DNA from: Bursaphelenchus xylophilus
Taxonomy: Eukaryota > Nematoda > Chromadorea > Rhabditida > Aphelenchoididae
NCBI GenBank assembly: GCA_904066235.2
Contig: CAJFCV020000004.1
Coordinates: 3,720,001-3,784,000, forward strand
Length of the DNA: 64,000 bases
Direction: 5' to 3'
Each line of letters begins with the position of its first letter. The first letter of the stretch is position 1. This document shows, one piece after another, positions 53,805 through 64,000 of the stretch. Position numbers and translations under genes: made by a program. The notes under the pieces were generated by a model, which had not been told where the DNA came from, did not search any database, and worked only from the letters and a program-made list of their open reading frames with translations.

Positions 53805-56800
53805 ATGTATAACGATCCTGCCCAATCATCATACGCCCAATACAATCAATATGGCCAACCATCGCCGGCGCAGCAGAACCTTCACCGGCCCAGTGTACCC
53901 GGCTCTTCTGTTATCAACAGCGCTCGAGGGGATTTTGCAGTTCATGGGCAACAATACCCTCCGACGGCGCAAAGGCAGCATCAGTTGAGCGGACAGCATG
54001 CCCAAAGACAGCCAGCGGATAAACGCCAGCAAAGAAATGAGATGATGATGAGCATGAGGTAAGGGAATGGGATAGTAGTAGGCGAGCTTTGCAGGGCTAT
54101 TTTCCAATCTTCTACAGTCGGAAAAAGAACAAGAAACACGCTCAAAGCCTTCGTGGAAAAACGGGGAAAAATCATGTTTATAAAGACTGCATTACTTTTT
54201 GCCTAAATGTGACTATAGAGAGCTCTGAAATTGTTTTACATATCTAATTTTTCGGTGTTCTACTGAGGGCCTTCTTCAGCAAGTTGATGGGTTTTTAGCT
54301 CCCCATTTTAACTAACAACCATAAAAAATCAACATTTTAGAAAACATCGATCCTTGGACGGCTCACAATTCCTCCGTGAACTGGACCATCAAGCTCCGCC
54401 TCCACCACCTCCCTCTTACGGTGTGCCCATAAATGATCCCTATGCGTACGATCAGTATCCCCAACGGCCGGACATGCAGCATCAGCCGTTTCTGTCGAAT
54501 ATTGGAGCCACAGAATACCCAGCGCCCTAGTAAGTCACCAAGCTTTTATTATGTTTATATCTCAGGGCTTATTTTGCTGATCATATGGGAATTAACGTAT
54601 TATAACTAGCATCTAAAAATTGATTTTATTGGAACTGGTAATGTGCTTCATTGGAAGCCAATTTTTATTCTGTAATATCGCCAAAGGGCCTGAATTTCAA
54701 TATGTTTCGAACACGATCGAGCATGATGTAAAAACATGCAATCTGCATGAAAAAATAGCTTACAGGCCGAATGAGAGCCTTTAGGCGATATGGGGTTCTA
54801 GGCCAACAACTGTGGTCCTAAAGCGCCAAAAAACTTAATTTTTGCCAATTTTTATTTTCTTTTACATATTTATCAAGTAATCAGCAAAAGCAACCGTGGT
54901 GCATCTAACTTTCACCGTTTTTCAGCCTCTATTAGTTACATTATAGAAATGGTTTTTTTTCAGTCTCGAAACCGCCTATAATCCAAAGCCACAAGCCTCG
55001 GGCCATTCCTACGCCAACGCTGACGTTGAGGTCCTGAAAAGAGAGAATGCGGCATTAAATGAGAAACTCAATTACATGATGAATTCCATTAAGTCTTTTT
55101 GGTCACCCGAACTGAAACGGGAGCGTCAGGGACGAAAGGAGGATGTCCAACGACTCCAACACTTCCAAGACAAGGTCATGCATCAAGCAGTAAGTCCAAT
55201 TCTTTTCTGCTTGCGCTGTGGTTCAGAGAAATTTAATTTCTGGCGATTTTGCTACAATTTGCCGGCAGTCACTGTAACTTTTAGCGCCCACTTCAGAGCG
55301 AGATCCAACACATCCGTCAAGAGCTGGATCGCCGGGAAAAAGACATCACCGAACTCATGGGCGACACCGACATTCTCGACATGGAAGACGAATTGCGGCA
55401 GCTGCGAAAGCAGCTCGTAAAGGAAAGGCAACAGCATTACAATGCGGCGGTTACAATATCGCCTCCGAAGGATTATACGGACAAATCGTTGACTTCCGCG
55501 GAGTATCACACAATGCTCATGAAGCTGGAGAAGTCGGAAATGGCACTGACCGAGAAACAAAGGGAATTGCAAAGTGCTGAACTCCGGTGAGGAATTGGTT
55601 TTATTAGGTTGTCCAGAAAGTTCGTTCGTTTTTTTCACTGCTTTGTTTTCCGAAGATTTTTTGTTGTTTGGCAAAGGATATATATTTATTTGATACAGCC
55701 AGTTTTGTAGAGGAGAAAAGGCTGTATCAAATAACTATATTCCATTTGCCAAAGAACAAACAATCCTTGTAAAACAAAGCAAAAAAAACGAACGAACTTT
55801 ATGGACGACCTAAAACTTGGGATGAACCTTGAAGCCTTATTTTCTTAATAACTTGCGAAATTTTGGGTCAAAGTTGATAAGAATTATAGCTTTTGAATCT
55901 ACAGGGCTTCAGTTTTCCTGTGTATAGGTTTTTTTTTCTCGATAATCCTTTGCTGATCCACTTCTCATTCGAAGAAACCACTCTAACTTTCAGTCTAAAA
56001 GGCGCGGAAGAGCAGAACAAAGAGTTGGAAAAGCGTTTGGACATTGTTGGCAGATCCAACATAAGTAACGATGCGCAAGTCAAACTGCTTCAAGATGACG
56101 TCAACATGTTACGACAGAAGTTGGAGACCCGAAACCAGTTAATCGAGAGCAAGGAGAAGGCAATACGGCTGCTGGAAAAGGATGTGGACGCGTTGAGACA
56201 GCAACTCCAAGAGGCTAACAAAAATTTGCATGTAAGGGAGGTGGAGGGGCGGTGTTTGAAGGAGAAATTGCTTGATTTTCGAGGTTTTTAGGGCCGAGAT
56301 TTTTCTGAAAATTTGAGGCTACTTTTGTTGATGATTTTGCAGGCAAATAAAATAGTTCTGTTTGCGAAAATATCGAGATTTTCAGGCCGAAAAATGGGCT
56401 AAACTCGACACTTTTCCTGCATTTTTGTGACTTTAATGATCGTTGGATATCTAGGCCACCCTTGTAACGAAAAACTTGAGATTTGCAGAAATTAAAATCA
56501 CCCCTAGTTAGAATATTTTGTGAAAATTTGAGGATGCTCTGAGACTTATGCCCCCGGTATTTCCCCATTATATCATGGGGGATTATGCTCAAATAAAACT
56601 TCATTTTCTCAATCTTCAGGACCAAAAGACCCGGACTGACAATCAGCAAATCCGCGTTGATCAACTTGAAACCCTCTTGCGAGAGCGTGAGACCGAAATT
56701 GAACGCCTAAAACAACGGCTTCATCAACAACCGTCGACTCGAATCGAGTCGGAACTCCGCCAACAGGTTCATAATTTGGAGCTGGACAAGCGGAAGCTCC

Positions 56801-59800
56801 AGGAGCAAATTGATAATATGCGAGTGGAGGCGGAGAAGGAGAAACAGCAGCAGGTAAGCCGAGGCCTTTCGACCATAATATCAAGCTGGGCCTAGGGTTG
56901 ACTGAAAACATGAGGAAGCCCAAAAACTGTGATGTAAGTGCGGCTAGAGAGTGTAGAAACTGTAGAAATAACTAGTCAGCACGTAGTAATTTGCACAGTA
57001 ATCTTAGTTGTGGGCAATTGTCTTCTATTGTGAGTACCTATCATAAAAGAAGGGCAGGGAGAGTCAGTCGAATATATATGTAATATTGGGCTTCTTTTGT
57101 AAATAACAAGGGAAATAATAAATCGGAATTTACAAAAATTGTATTTTTGGAGCTCACCTATCCATGGACAAGTAACTTTTTGCCGTTACCGCCCCTTGGG
57201 AAACTTGTGAACTTCACAGTCTTTTTAAAAATTTTCTAGCCCGGATTTTGGTGATATAATGTCATCCAACATAAGTTAAGAGACTTGGGCGTTGTTCAGA
57301 TACGTTTTTTTAAATTTTGATCTATCGCTTTATAGCTTATGATACATTAGAGGTGCAAAAAAGAACTTGTTTCTTAAAATTTCAGTTTTTTCACCATTTC
57401 TAACGGCATTTGTTACAGATCGCCCAAGGCCATCTAAACAACAAAAATTTACTGCAGAGCAACTGAAGTCCTCTAGGTCACAAAATTATAGTCGTCGTAA
57501 AGTTTGATGCATTGTTTTCCAAGTTATTGGCTAAAGAAAGCCTCCATGTTCGGCTGACAAAACCCTGTAGAGCACGAAAACTAATTTCCATGTTGATGTA
57601 AACCGAATTTTTGTTTAACATTTGGACCCAAGTTACGAAAAGCTCTTTTTAAATCTCATATTTAGCTTCAAGTTTTCCAAGACGAAACCAAGCAACTAAG
57701 GTCTACCATTGAGTATCTGCAGAAGGACCTCGCGGATCGACAGATTTTGTTGGCGTCGCAAAACGAAAAGATCTCACAGTTGGATGCGAATGGAAAAGTG
57801 ATTGGGGACAAGTTGAATGCGGATGGGAGCTCGGGATTTGCAATTAAAAACCATTTGTCGCATTCAGAAGGCCTACAAGGAGACCTGGATGAGGCCAGAA
57901 AAGAGGTCGACCATTTGTTGAGGACTGTCCAAAATCTGGAGAAGGAGAAACAAACGCTGCTCAACAAGTTGGCTGCTAATAAGTAAGAGATCTATTTTTT
58001 TTTATATTTGAAAAAGAAAAGTTATCAAAAATGATGACAAAATTTGTTTGCGCAGTGGTTCAATTTTGGAAAGGTAAAATTCTTGACATTTTGCCATCGG
58101 ATTTCCTTCAAATTTTTATTATTTTATCTGTTCTGAATAACCCTCAAGCTCTGAAAATTTTAGCTCACGTTTTTCAAAAGCAATTGAGGTATTTTAAAAG
58201 TATATTTAAAAGTAATTATGCATGCCAGAGACAGTAAAAAATGATGAGAGACGGTCAAAAAGGCCCATTTCTTGAAAGATCGCAAAATTTTTTGCTGCCT
58301 CCGGAACACGCTGGTTTAAATTTTCTAGGGGTTAATTTGTACTCCTCACAATTTTTTGTTGATAACTTCGGTATTGTTTTGCCTAGACATTAACTGCTTT
58401 TTCAATTTTTTCAATTCTTTTAAGGTCCTCAGACAATAGTACAGCAATAAGCAAGACCACCCCTGATTACTCCGGTTCTTCTTCCTCCTCCAGAAAAGGC
58501 GATAGCGCGTTGAAAATTCGTATTGATGAGTTGGAAGAGGCGTTGCGGGAGTCTGTGGGCATCACCTCCGAAAAGGACAAACAACTGAGTGAACAGAAGG
58601 CGCTTCTTCAACAACTAACCTCACAGATAAACGAGCTGTACAAGGACCCCTCAAGACGGCTCAAGGGAGTTAAGACGGATGCTGATGTGAAAGCATGGGA
58701 GGAAGAGAGGCAGCGTTATCAAAGACAGCTGGTAAACCTGAGGTAGGATATTTTGAATGCGATTTTTGTACAGTGGGGGACCTGATCCAGTGGAAAAAAA
58801 CGTACCATTTTGCATCCGAGAAGTATCAAAAATGTGGCAAAATGCTTCACTCTCCAAGTGAAAAAACTTCGATTTCAAAAGCCTTCTTTTTGTGAGGGAA
58901 AGACGCGCCTTACAAACGAAATTTTTTCACTTGGAGAGGGAAGCATTTTGCCACATTTTTGATCCTTCCCCATTGCGAAATGGTACCTTTTTTGCCACTG
59001 GATCAGGTCCCCACAGTATAATATTTATTCAACAAATAATGTCATCATAATTTAATATTCAGAAAGGAGGTGACAATGGCGGCAATAAGAGAGAAAGAGG
59101 CTTGCATTCAACTTCTCCAAGGTCCTCCGGAAAACATAAAAGAAAAAATTGAGATCCTAGCAAGGCAAAAAGAACAGCTACGGCATCGTCTGCTAACACA
59201 GAACAATGAACAGTACAGCACATCCGAGAACGGCCCATACCTGGCGAATGTGTGGATGGCCGCGCAGCAAGAGCCCACAACAACTGCTTATCCGGTTCAA
59301 AAGCCTCTAGCCACAATCACATCACAACTCCCGCCATCGCTGACAAACGGGACAACAACGACGTCGGCCGCAATGAACCGAATGCAGCACTATCAGCAAC
59401 AACCGTATTCGAATTATGTTAGTCAGAGCGGAGCGGCGGCTGGTACCGCGACTCTGGGAAGAGCGGGGCTTGGAGCGGCGGCGGCTGCAAGACCCGTTGC
59501 AGGTATGATTGGGGAAATGCTTAAAAAAAGGATATTTCTGGAGCTGGTGTTTTAAAAAAGGGATATTTCTGGAGCTGAGGTATATAGAGTTTGATAAAAC
59601 ATATGGATCAAAACTTTTAAGGGCATATGCAAGATTTTTAGCTTTAATTTTGCTGAATCCATGGGGATTTACAGGTCAAAATGAGGCAGAACTTTTTGCT
59701 TTCGAAGGATTCAGTTTTCAGACTTGACTTTTTCTTTTGTCAGTAAACATTGTTAAGTATCTCGGCTCCTAAAGCGAATGATGAGCTGAGATTTTAAGCC

Positions 59801-60123
59801 ATTGATTTATGGGCAACAGGCATTCAAATTTGACGAAAATTGTCTTTGAAACCGGCTAACTAAAGAACATTGAGCTCTTTTATCTCGTAAAACAAGCTTT
59901 ATCCCTTCTACTTTGCAGGTGTTACCGCTGGCGCCGTTACAAACCCGGTGAATGTGGCTATTCCGGCCTACGGATCGGTCCCGTCCGCACCGGCGTCTTT
60001 CACTTATGGCAATAGGGTAAGCCTCCGTGTATCCAAAAACTAACAGCTTTAGGAAAGTTCTATCGAAATTAAATGGTGATATTTCAGACCGACGGTGTTG
60101 ATGACGAAGGAATATGGGCTTAA
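53805..60123 (+). CDS. elks-1: ELKS/CAST/ERC active-zone scaffold
   Basis: ELKS organises the presynaptic active zone and binds RIM through a C-terminal PDZ ligand. Eleven exons in phase: 53805-54058, 54341-54529, 54964-55189, 55297-55586, 55994-56231, 56620-56853, 57666-57982, 58425-58742, 59063-59502, 59919-60016 and 60088-60123 (2640 nt, 879 residues). A Gln/Tyr/Pro-rich N-terminus is followed by long coiled coils from about residue 170 to 690 (VEVLKRENAALNEKLNYMMN, LRQLRKQLVKERQQHYNAAV, VDQLETLLRERETEIERLKQ, LKIRIDELEEALRESVGITS). Then comes a low-complexity Thr/Ala/Gln region, and the protein ends DGVDDEGIWA. The terminal IWA is the RIM PDZ-binding motif of ERC/CAST. Intron 4 holds a mariner-like MITE and intron 8 an F2 element. 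AATAAA lies at 60220. Confidence 0.95.
55604..55813. mobile_element. 210 bp mariner-like MITE in elks-1 intron 4
   Basis: The left terminus TTAGGTTGTCCAGAAAGTTC and the complement of TTAGGTCGTCCATAAAGTTC at the right form terminal inverted repeats. A second inner pair (ggctgtatcaaataa and its complement) makes most of it fold back. TA precedes the left end; no clear TA follows the right end. Confidence 0.85.
58771..59022. mobile_element. F2 palindromic MITE in elks-1 intron 8
   Basis: acagtgggggacctgatcca to tggatcaggtccccacagta, with inverted arms (gagaagtatcaaaaatgtgg and its complement). Confidence 0.8.
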
Positions 60124-60219
60124 TCGAATGCCCGAGCAATTGAAAAGCAATATTATGAACATTTACTGCCCAAGATTTTACACGTTTAATGCCAGGAGTA
60201 TATCAGAATTTAATTTTGG

Positions 60220-60225
60220 AATAAA
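60220..60225 (+). terminator. poly(A) signal for elks-1
   Basis: AATAAA about 97 bp after the stop codon. It lies just short of the end of the convergent small gene. Confidence 0.6.
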
Positions 60226-60299
60226 AGGAAAAGGTTTTTTCGAAGGCTGTTGAGTATGACAACAAATTACTGCCGGTCATACTTGTCTTCCATTTCTCT

Positions 60300-60683
60300 T
60301 CAAACCTTTTCGTACAAATTCAACACTTCAGCCACATCTACAGCATCTTTCAACGCGTTTAGAGTTCGCTGGGCAATCAGAGCCTTCTCTTCAACGAATG
60401 TCTCACTTTCTGTTTGATAAACATTCGTTGTCAAGTTGTACAACATCGCCAGAGTTACAGCAAAATACACTTCCATGGCTTTATAGAGTTTTATGGCCTA
60501 AAGTAGAAGCTAGAAAACCTATGACATTAGACTCACATCTTCGAGTGAAAACGGAGGTTTTTTTGACCGCTTTGCATACAGCAAACAGAGATGATTGTAA
60601 TATGATGTCACAACTTCTAGCCAACAGTCTGTTCTTACCTCGGCATCAGAACAAACGCATATTAGTTCACACAAATCTTGCAT
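60300..60683 (-). CDS. two-exon 114-residue protein of unknown function
   Basis: Exon 1 (60683-60537) and exon 2 (60497-60300) join at phase 0 across a 39-nt GTGAGT...TTTAG intron, giving 114 residues. The composition is clearly coding: MQDLCELICVCSDAEVRTDC at the start, SYYNHLCLLYAKRSKKPPFS in the middle, then AMEVYFAVTLAMLYNLTTNV and FVEEKALIAQRTLNALKDAV. It is probably all helical with amphipathic segments and no signal peptide. I do not recognise the family. A downstream GTTTGA could be a donor, in which case the final two codons would change. It is convergent with elks-1, with stop codons 177 bp apart. Each exon alone is too short to stand out. Confidence 0.6.
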
Positions 60684-60768
60684 TTGGTTGCCTTAAGAAC
60701 GAATTTTTGTTAGGATTGAGTTCTGGCTGTGTAGAAAAAATTTGGTGGAACTGAACCTCTCTATATAC

Positions 60769-61466
60769 AGGGTGCGGCAATTTTTCGGCCGGATTTTAGT
60801 TGGCCATAACTTTTTTAGTTTTTATGCAGATGTTAAAATTCTTTTCTTCCCTGAATCCATAGACAACCCCATTTTGTTTAGTACCAAATATGTTATACCC
60901 GTTCATTAGACTACAGTAAAAATTCGGGACAAAGAAAAAGCTCTAATTTTCATAGCTGACAATGGAATTACCCCTAATGCGACTATCAGATTTTCTTTAA
61001 ATTTTGCACATGGGCCGGACATAGGCCACACATCAATTCCTAAAATTTTCAGCCCGCACCGCACAGGGGCGACCAAGATATTCAACGATTCGTTGCGGTC
61101 AGGAAGGCACATGAGTGGTCACACAGAAAAACTTTTTGGCTATATCTTCGCAAGTTTTGTGCGGAGATAGCTGATTTTTTGTGGGAACGGTATTCTCTAT
61201 GGCATGAACAGGCATGAAACTTTTTACGACAAAATTCGTAAAAAAAGTCATTTTTTCCGGCGATTTTCACACACGCCGAAAAAGCAGAGAAAACGAGCGA
61301 AATGCCAACAACTATGAACTAGGTCCCTGTATATATAACACATTTGGTATTAAACAAAATGGGGTTGTCTGTGCATTCAGGGAAAAAAAGAATTTTAACA
61401 TTCGGATAAAAACTAAAAAAGTTATAGCCAATTCAAATCCTGGCGAAAAATTGCCGCATCCTGTAC
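60769..61466. mobile_element. F4 element interrupted by an F1 copy
   Basis: An F4-like left end (acagggtgcggcaatttttc ... ccaaatatgttatac) and its inverted right end (acacatttggtattaaacaa ... gccgcatcctgt) are separated by an F1 copy at about 60950-61310 (complement of the F1 end, and caagatattcaacgattcg). Confidence 0.6.
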
Positions 61467-61645
61467 TCGAAAAAATAGAAAAAAACTGAAACCCGCCTGT
61501 AACAAGCAGACTAAGCGGCTTCAAAGATAATTATGGAGGACTACAAACCATGCATCAATTCTACAGCGAATACACATTATGTACAACAAATCCCAAAGAA
61601 ATTAAAAAAACATTTTCCAGAGAGCTTTTGTAGCAGGGAGGTACA

Positions 61646-62948
61646 TACAGGGTGATTCAAAAAAAATGGACACTTTTCTTTCTTCGATTTTTCTTGGCTT
61701 TGAATGTTTCTCGGAAAAAGGTACACATGGCATGAAACTACTACGTTATGTGTACATATTCATTGCAAAAATAGTTCACTAGCTGCAAAACTTGCCGACA
61801 TATGGTTGCTTAAAAATTGCCGGGTCAGCGCACCCATTCCCGCGGCAAAATTTGGAAAGTTTCCGTTCCTAAATGTCCTTAGGTTGTAACCGAGACGTTC
61901 TGAGCGGCCTGAGCGAAACACAGACGTCTATTCTCTCGGATATTATAAGGATTTAATCCAATTCTTTCGGACAATGAAAAACCAGGGGCCAAAAGTTAGG
62001 CAACTAGCCAGGAAAAATCAACCCTCATATGGGCGCTCTTTGAAAAACTATGATCTGCTGAACGTGGCCAAAGTTTTAGAACCAATTCCATTTATATCAC
62101 GTTTACTGCTCTATTTTGAGTATATTAAACGCATTTTTAACAATAGTACCCTTCAGTTGGCAAAACTGCAAGCAAAATTTCGACTTTTTTGACTTTTTGA
62201 TGGGTCATCGCAATGATGCTTGGATTCTGAAGGCTAGGTTTGTTCAAATTAACGGAGACCAATTTAAAATTGAAGAACGGACTTATATCACTATCGTATA
62301 AATGCAGCTTGTCATAGTTGTGCGGCTTGTTGAAAAAAGCCAACGAAAAAGCAAAATTTTTCTGATCAAAAAATATCGGCGTCTCTGGGTATAGCCGGCT
62401 AAGCTTTTATGAGCCCAGTACATGGCTAATGCTAGCTACAATCACATCATCTGCTGGCCCATGTAAAGCAATGTTAATTGCCTCACAGGAATCACTTTTT
62501 GCCGTTATTAGCGCAAGCCAGGCCGCCCTGCTAAGTTTTGAAACCCGATCATCCCAAAAATCTAGAACTATCTGGATGGGTCTCTTGTGGACTACGTTGC
62601 GAACCGCTGGAGTGTTATTAATAGAATAGCGTCAGCGTGTTCGCCTCTTTAGATTCCCCTTAGTGTCTGAATAAACAGTCAACCCGCAGTTTTATCTGGC
62701 TGTAAGAATTCAGGCCGTTAAAGATTTTTGGACCTACAAAATTTTTGGAAAATTTGGTCAGAATATGGGCTGACCTAATGTTTTGGCTCGTACAAGCCGT
62801 TCAGAAAAAAGATTTTAAAAATTGAAATAGGTGTCATGAAGCAGGATCGTTGACGATTGTAAAAATTTTTTTCTTTCCGCCGACTGCGGTATTCGTGGTG
62901 GGATACACCAACTTCAAAAGTTGTCCATTTTTTTTGAATCACCCTGTA
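61646..62948. mobile_element. F5 element, 1.3 kb, both ends present
   Basis: The left end ACAGGGTGATTCAAAAAAAA and the complementary right end (ttttttttgaatcaccctgt) define a 1.3 kb unit with roughly 28-bp terminal inverted repeats. Inside, on the minus strand at about 62406-62612, is an open stretch after an ACTCCAG acceptor-like site (RNVVHKRPIQIVLDFWDDRV ... ending SISHVLGS). It may be a transposase remnant but I cannot identify it. Confidence 0.6.
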
Positions 62949-63069
62949 TTTTCTAAAAATTGACACTTGAAACGCATGGAAATGTTTGTTATAGGCGGGC
63001 CTTGTAGTACAACATTTTCTGCCAAAAAAGTTTCACTGTAAATTCTTTTTTGGTCCTATGCGATACAGT

Positions 63070-63276
63070 CAACAGAGGCTGAACTTCAGCTACATATCAT
63101 TTCGCATCCGGGAAGTATCAAAAATGTAGCAAAATACCTCCCTCTCCAAGTGAAAAAACATCGATTTCAAAAGCGAGTCCGCTCTTTTTGTGAGGCATTT
63201 TGCAGCATTTTTTGACACTTCCCGGATGCAAAATGGTAGACTTTTTGCCACTGGATCAGATCCGTCACTGTATATC
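63070..63276. mobile_element. F2 palindromic MITE, left end shortened
   Basis: catttcgcatccgggaagta through gtggatcagatccgtcactg-type right end (gccactggatcagatccgtc). The left terminal 20 bp are missing. It begins about 25 bp from the CHK kinase exon. Confidence 0.65.
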
Positions 63277-63300
63277 AAGTTCTAACGATAAACGACCCAC

Positions 63301-63941
63301 CTTCAAACGCCATTTGCCAATCAACGTATGCTGCAATTCGATCACCAGAACTCCCATCCTTTCCTTTTTCAATAATCAAATTACTCGTCCACAAGTCTCC
63401 ATGACAAAGAGTTACAGCGTTTAGTCGTTTTGGTAAAAGTTTCATTGAAAATACGGCAAGATTGTGCAAGTCAAGGCTCTTCAACCGCTCAGCGAAAGGA
63501 CGAGCACCTACAACATTCACAACTCTTTTTTCAAACAACCGTACTACCTGGAATGTCCTCGGCAGCATATTCCAAACATTTCTGCATCGTTTCAACACCT
63601 CGGGCGTCAAATTTGTGAGTTGCAAGTTTCCCTTTCCACAACGTTTTGTCCAATTGATCTACATGATCATGCAAAACTGCCATGTCTTTGGCGGCGTTTA
63701 GTAACTGAATCTTTGTTAGACTTGAAGCCAGTCCAATCGAAATTCCATCCACATATTCTAGAAATAATGCTCCAGGGCAGAGGCGATTATTTTCTGGCGT
63801 TTCAACAACAGGACGTCTCTCGATGTGATACGATTTTGGAATTGGGAATCCGGCAGAGTGCAACGATTTCAGCAGCTCATAGGTGAGACACTCTTTGTCA
63901 TGCAACGATTTGGAGAATTCGAGGAAATGTTGAAGAGCTTC
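63301..63941 (-). CDS. CHK (ecdysteroid/choline kinase-like) protein, partial
   Basis: Two exons, minus strand: 63941-63548 and 63507-63301, joined at phase 1 over a 40-nt intron. EALQHFLEFSKSLHDKECLT begins the visible part. Kinase landmarks are PGALFLEYVDG (hinge), the catalytic LCHGDLWTSNLII (HGD..x.N) and YVDWQMAFEG (metal-binding D). This is the nematode DUF1679/CHK family of small-molecule kinase-like proteins; substrates are mostly unknown. The 5' part lies beyond the right edge or in the last 59 bp. A GTGGGT donor ends the last visible exon, but no 3' exon could be found to the left, where an F2 element starts within 25 bp and the rest is transposon-rich. The gene may be truncated. 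Confidence 0.8.
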
Positions 63942-64000
63942 CTATGTATATATAGAGATATGACTTTTAGAGTACAACATTCTTTTCTAACAAGGAACGT

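Noticed and set aside
62429..62629. Plus-strand 66-codon frame inside the F5 element
   Set aside because: It mirrors the minus-strand frame at the same place. I kept only the minus-strand frame as a possible transposase remnant.

Overview
The window is nematode nuclear DNA. It carries single-copy animal genes split by many small introns with the nematode acceptor TTTTCAG, including several introns of only 37-40 nt. Several start codons sit directly behind an acceptor-like TTTTAG or TTCCAG, as expected for spliced-leader trans-splicing. It also encodes nematode-type families: Sra/Sre-type chemoreceptors, a DUF19-like cysteine-rich protein and a CHK kinase. I could not assign a genus.

Layout. 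1-2.9 kb: transposon remnants. 2.9-6.6 kb: unc-119 (+), with a 2.3 kb first intron filled by repeats. 6.9-11.2 kb: two divergent paralogues of a degenerate pepsin-like protein. 12.6-16.2 kb: a secreted endonuclease/exonuclease/phosphatase (EEP) protein (-), with nested elements in one intron and an unresolved exon join. 17.5-21.0 kb: an unrecognised 519-residue protein (+). 21.6-24.4 kb: a second EEP paralogue (+) whose catalytic residues are replaced. 25.2-28.5 kb: RRP5/PDCD11 (+), convergent with the mitochondrial phosphate carrier (-, 28.8-30.1 kb). 32.9-38.9 kb: a tandem pair of chemoreceptor GPCRs (+). 40.2 kb: a short hypothetical gene (-). 42.7-47.4 kb: a GALNT10-type polypeptide GalNAc-transferase (+) with long palindromes in and after it. 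48.5-50.0 kb: a cysteine-rich membrane-anchored protein (-). 53.8-60.1 kb: elks-1 (+), the presynaptic active-zone scaffold. 60.3-60.7 kb: a two-exon, 114-residue gene (-). 63.3 kb to the end: a partial CHK-like kinase (-).

Space between exons is dominated by non-autonomous DNA transposons. I separate five recurrent families. F1 has ends containing gcgtcgcacttggggtac and about 0.43 kb full length. F2 is a palindrome with CAGTG ends, about 0.25 kb. F3 is about 0.43 kb and carries tcgatcgatacggggc and a CGG-rich segment. F4 has ends acagggtgggg. F5 has ends acagggtgattc. There are also mariner-like MITEs with TTAGGTTG ends and two 1.5 kb foldback elements. Many are nested, and none was seen inside a clear coding exon. 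There is no operon, phage, CRISPR or bacterial content. The genes do not form one pathway: housekeeping genes (RRP5, phosphate carrier, GalNAc-T), neuronal genes (unc-119, elks-1, receptors) and fast-evolving secreted families are interspersed.

All exon joins were made by eye from splice sites and reading-frame phase, and were checked only by total length being a multiple of three and by paralogue comparison.
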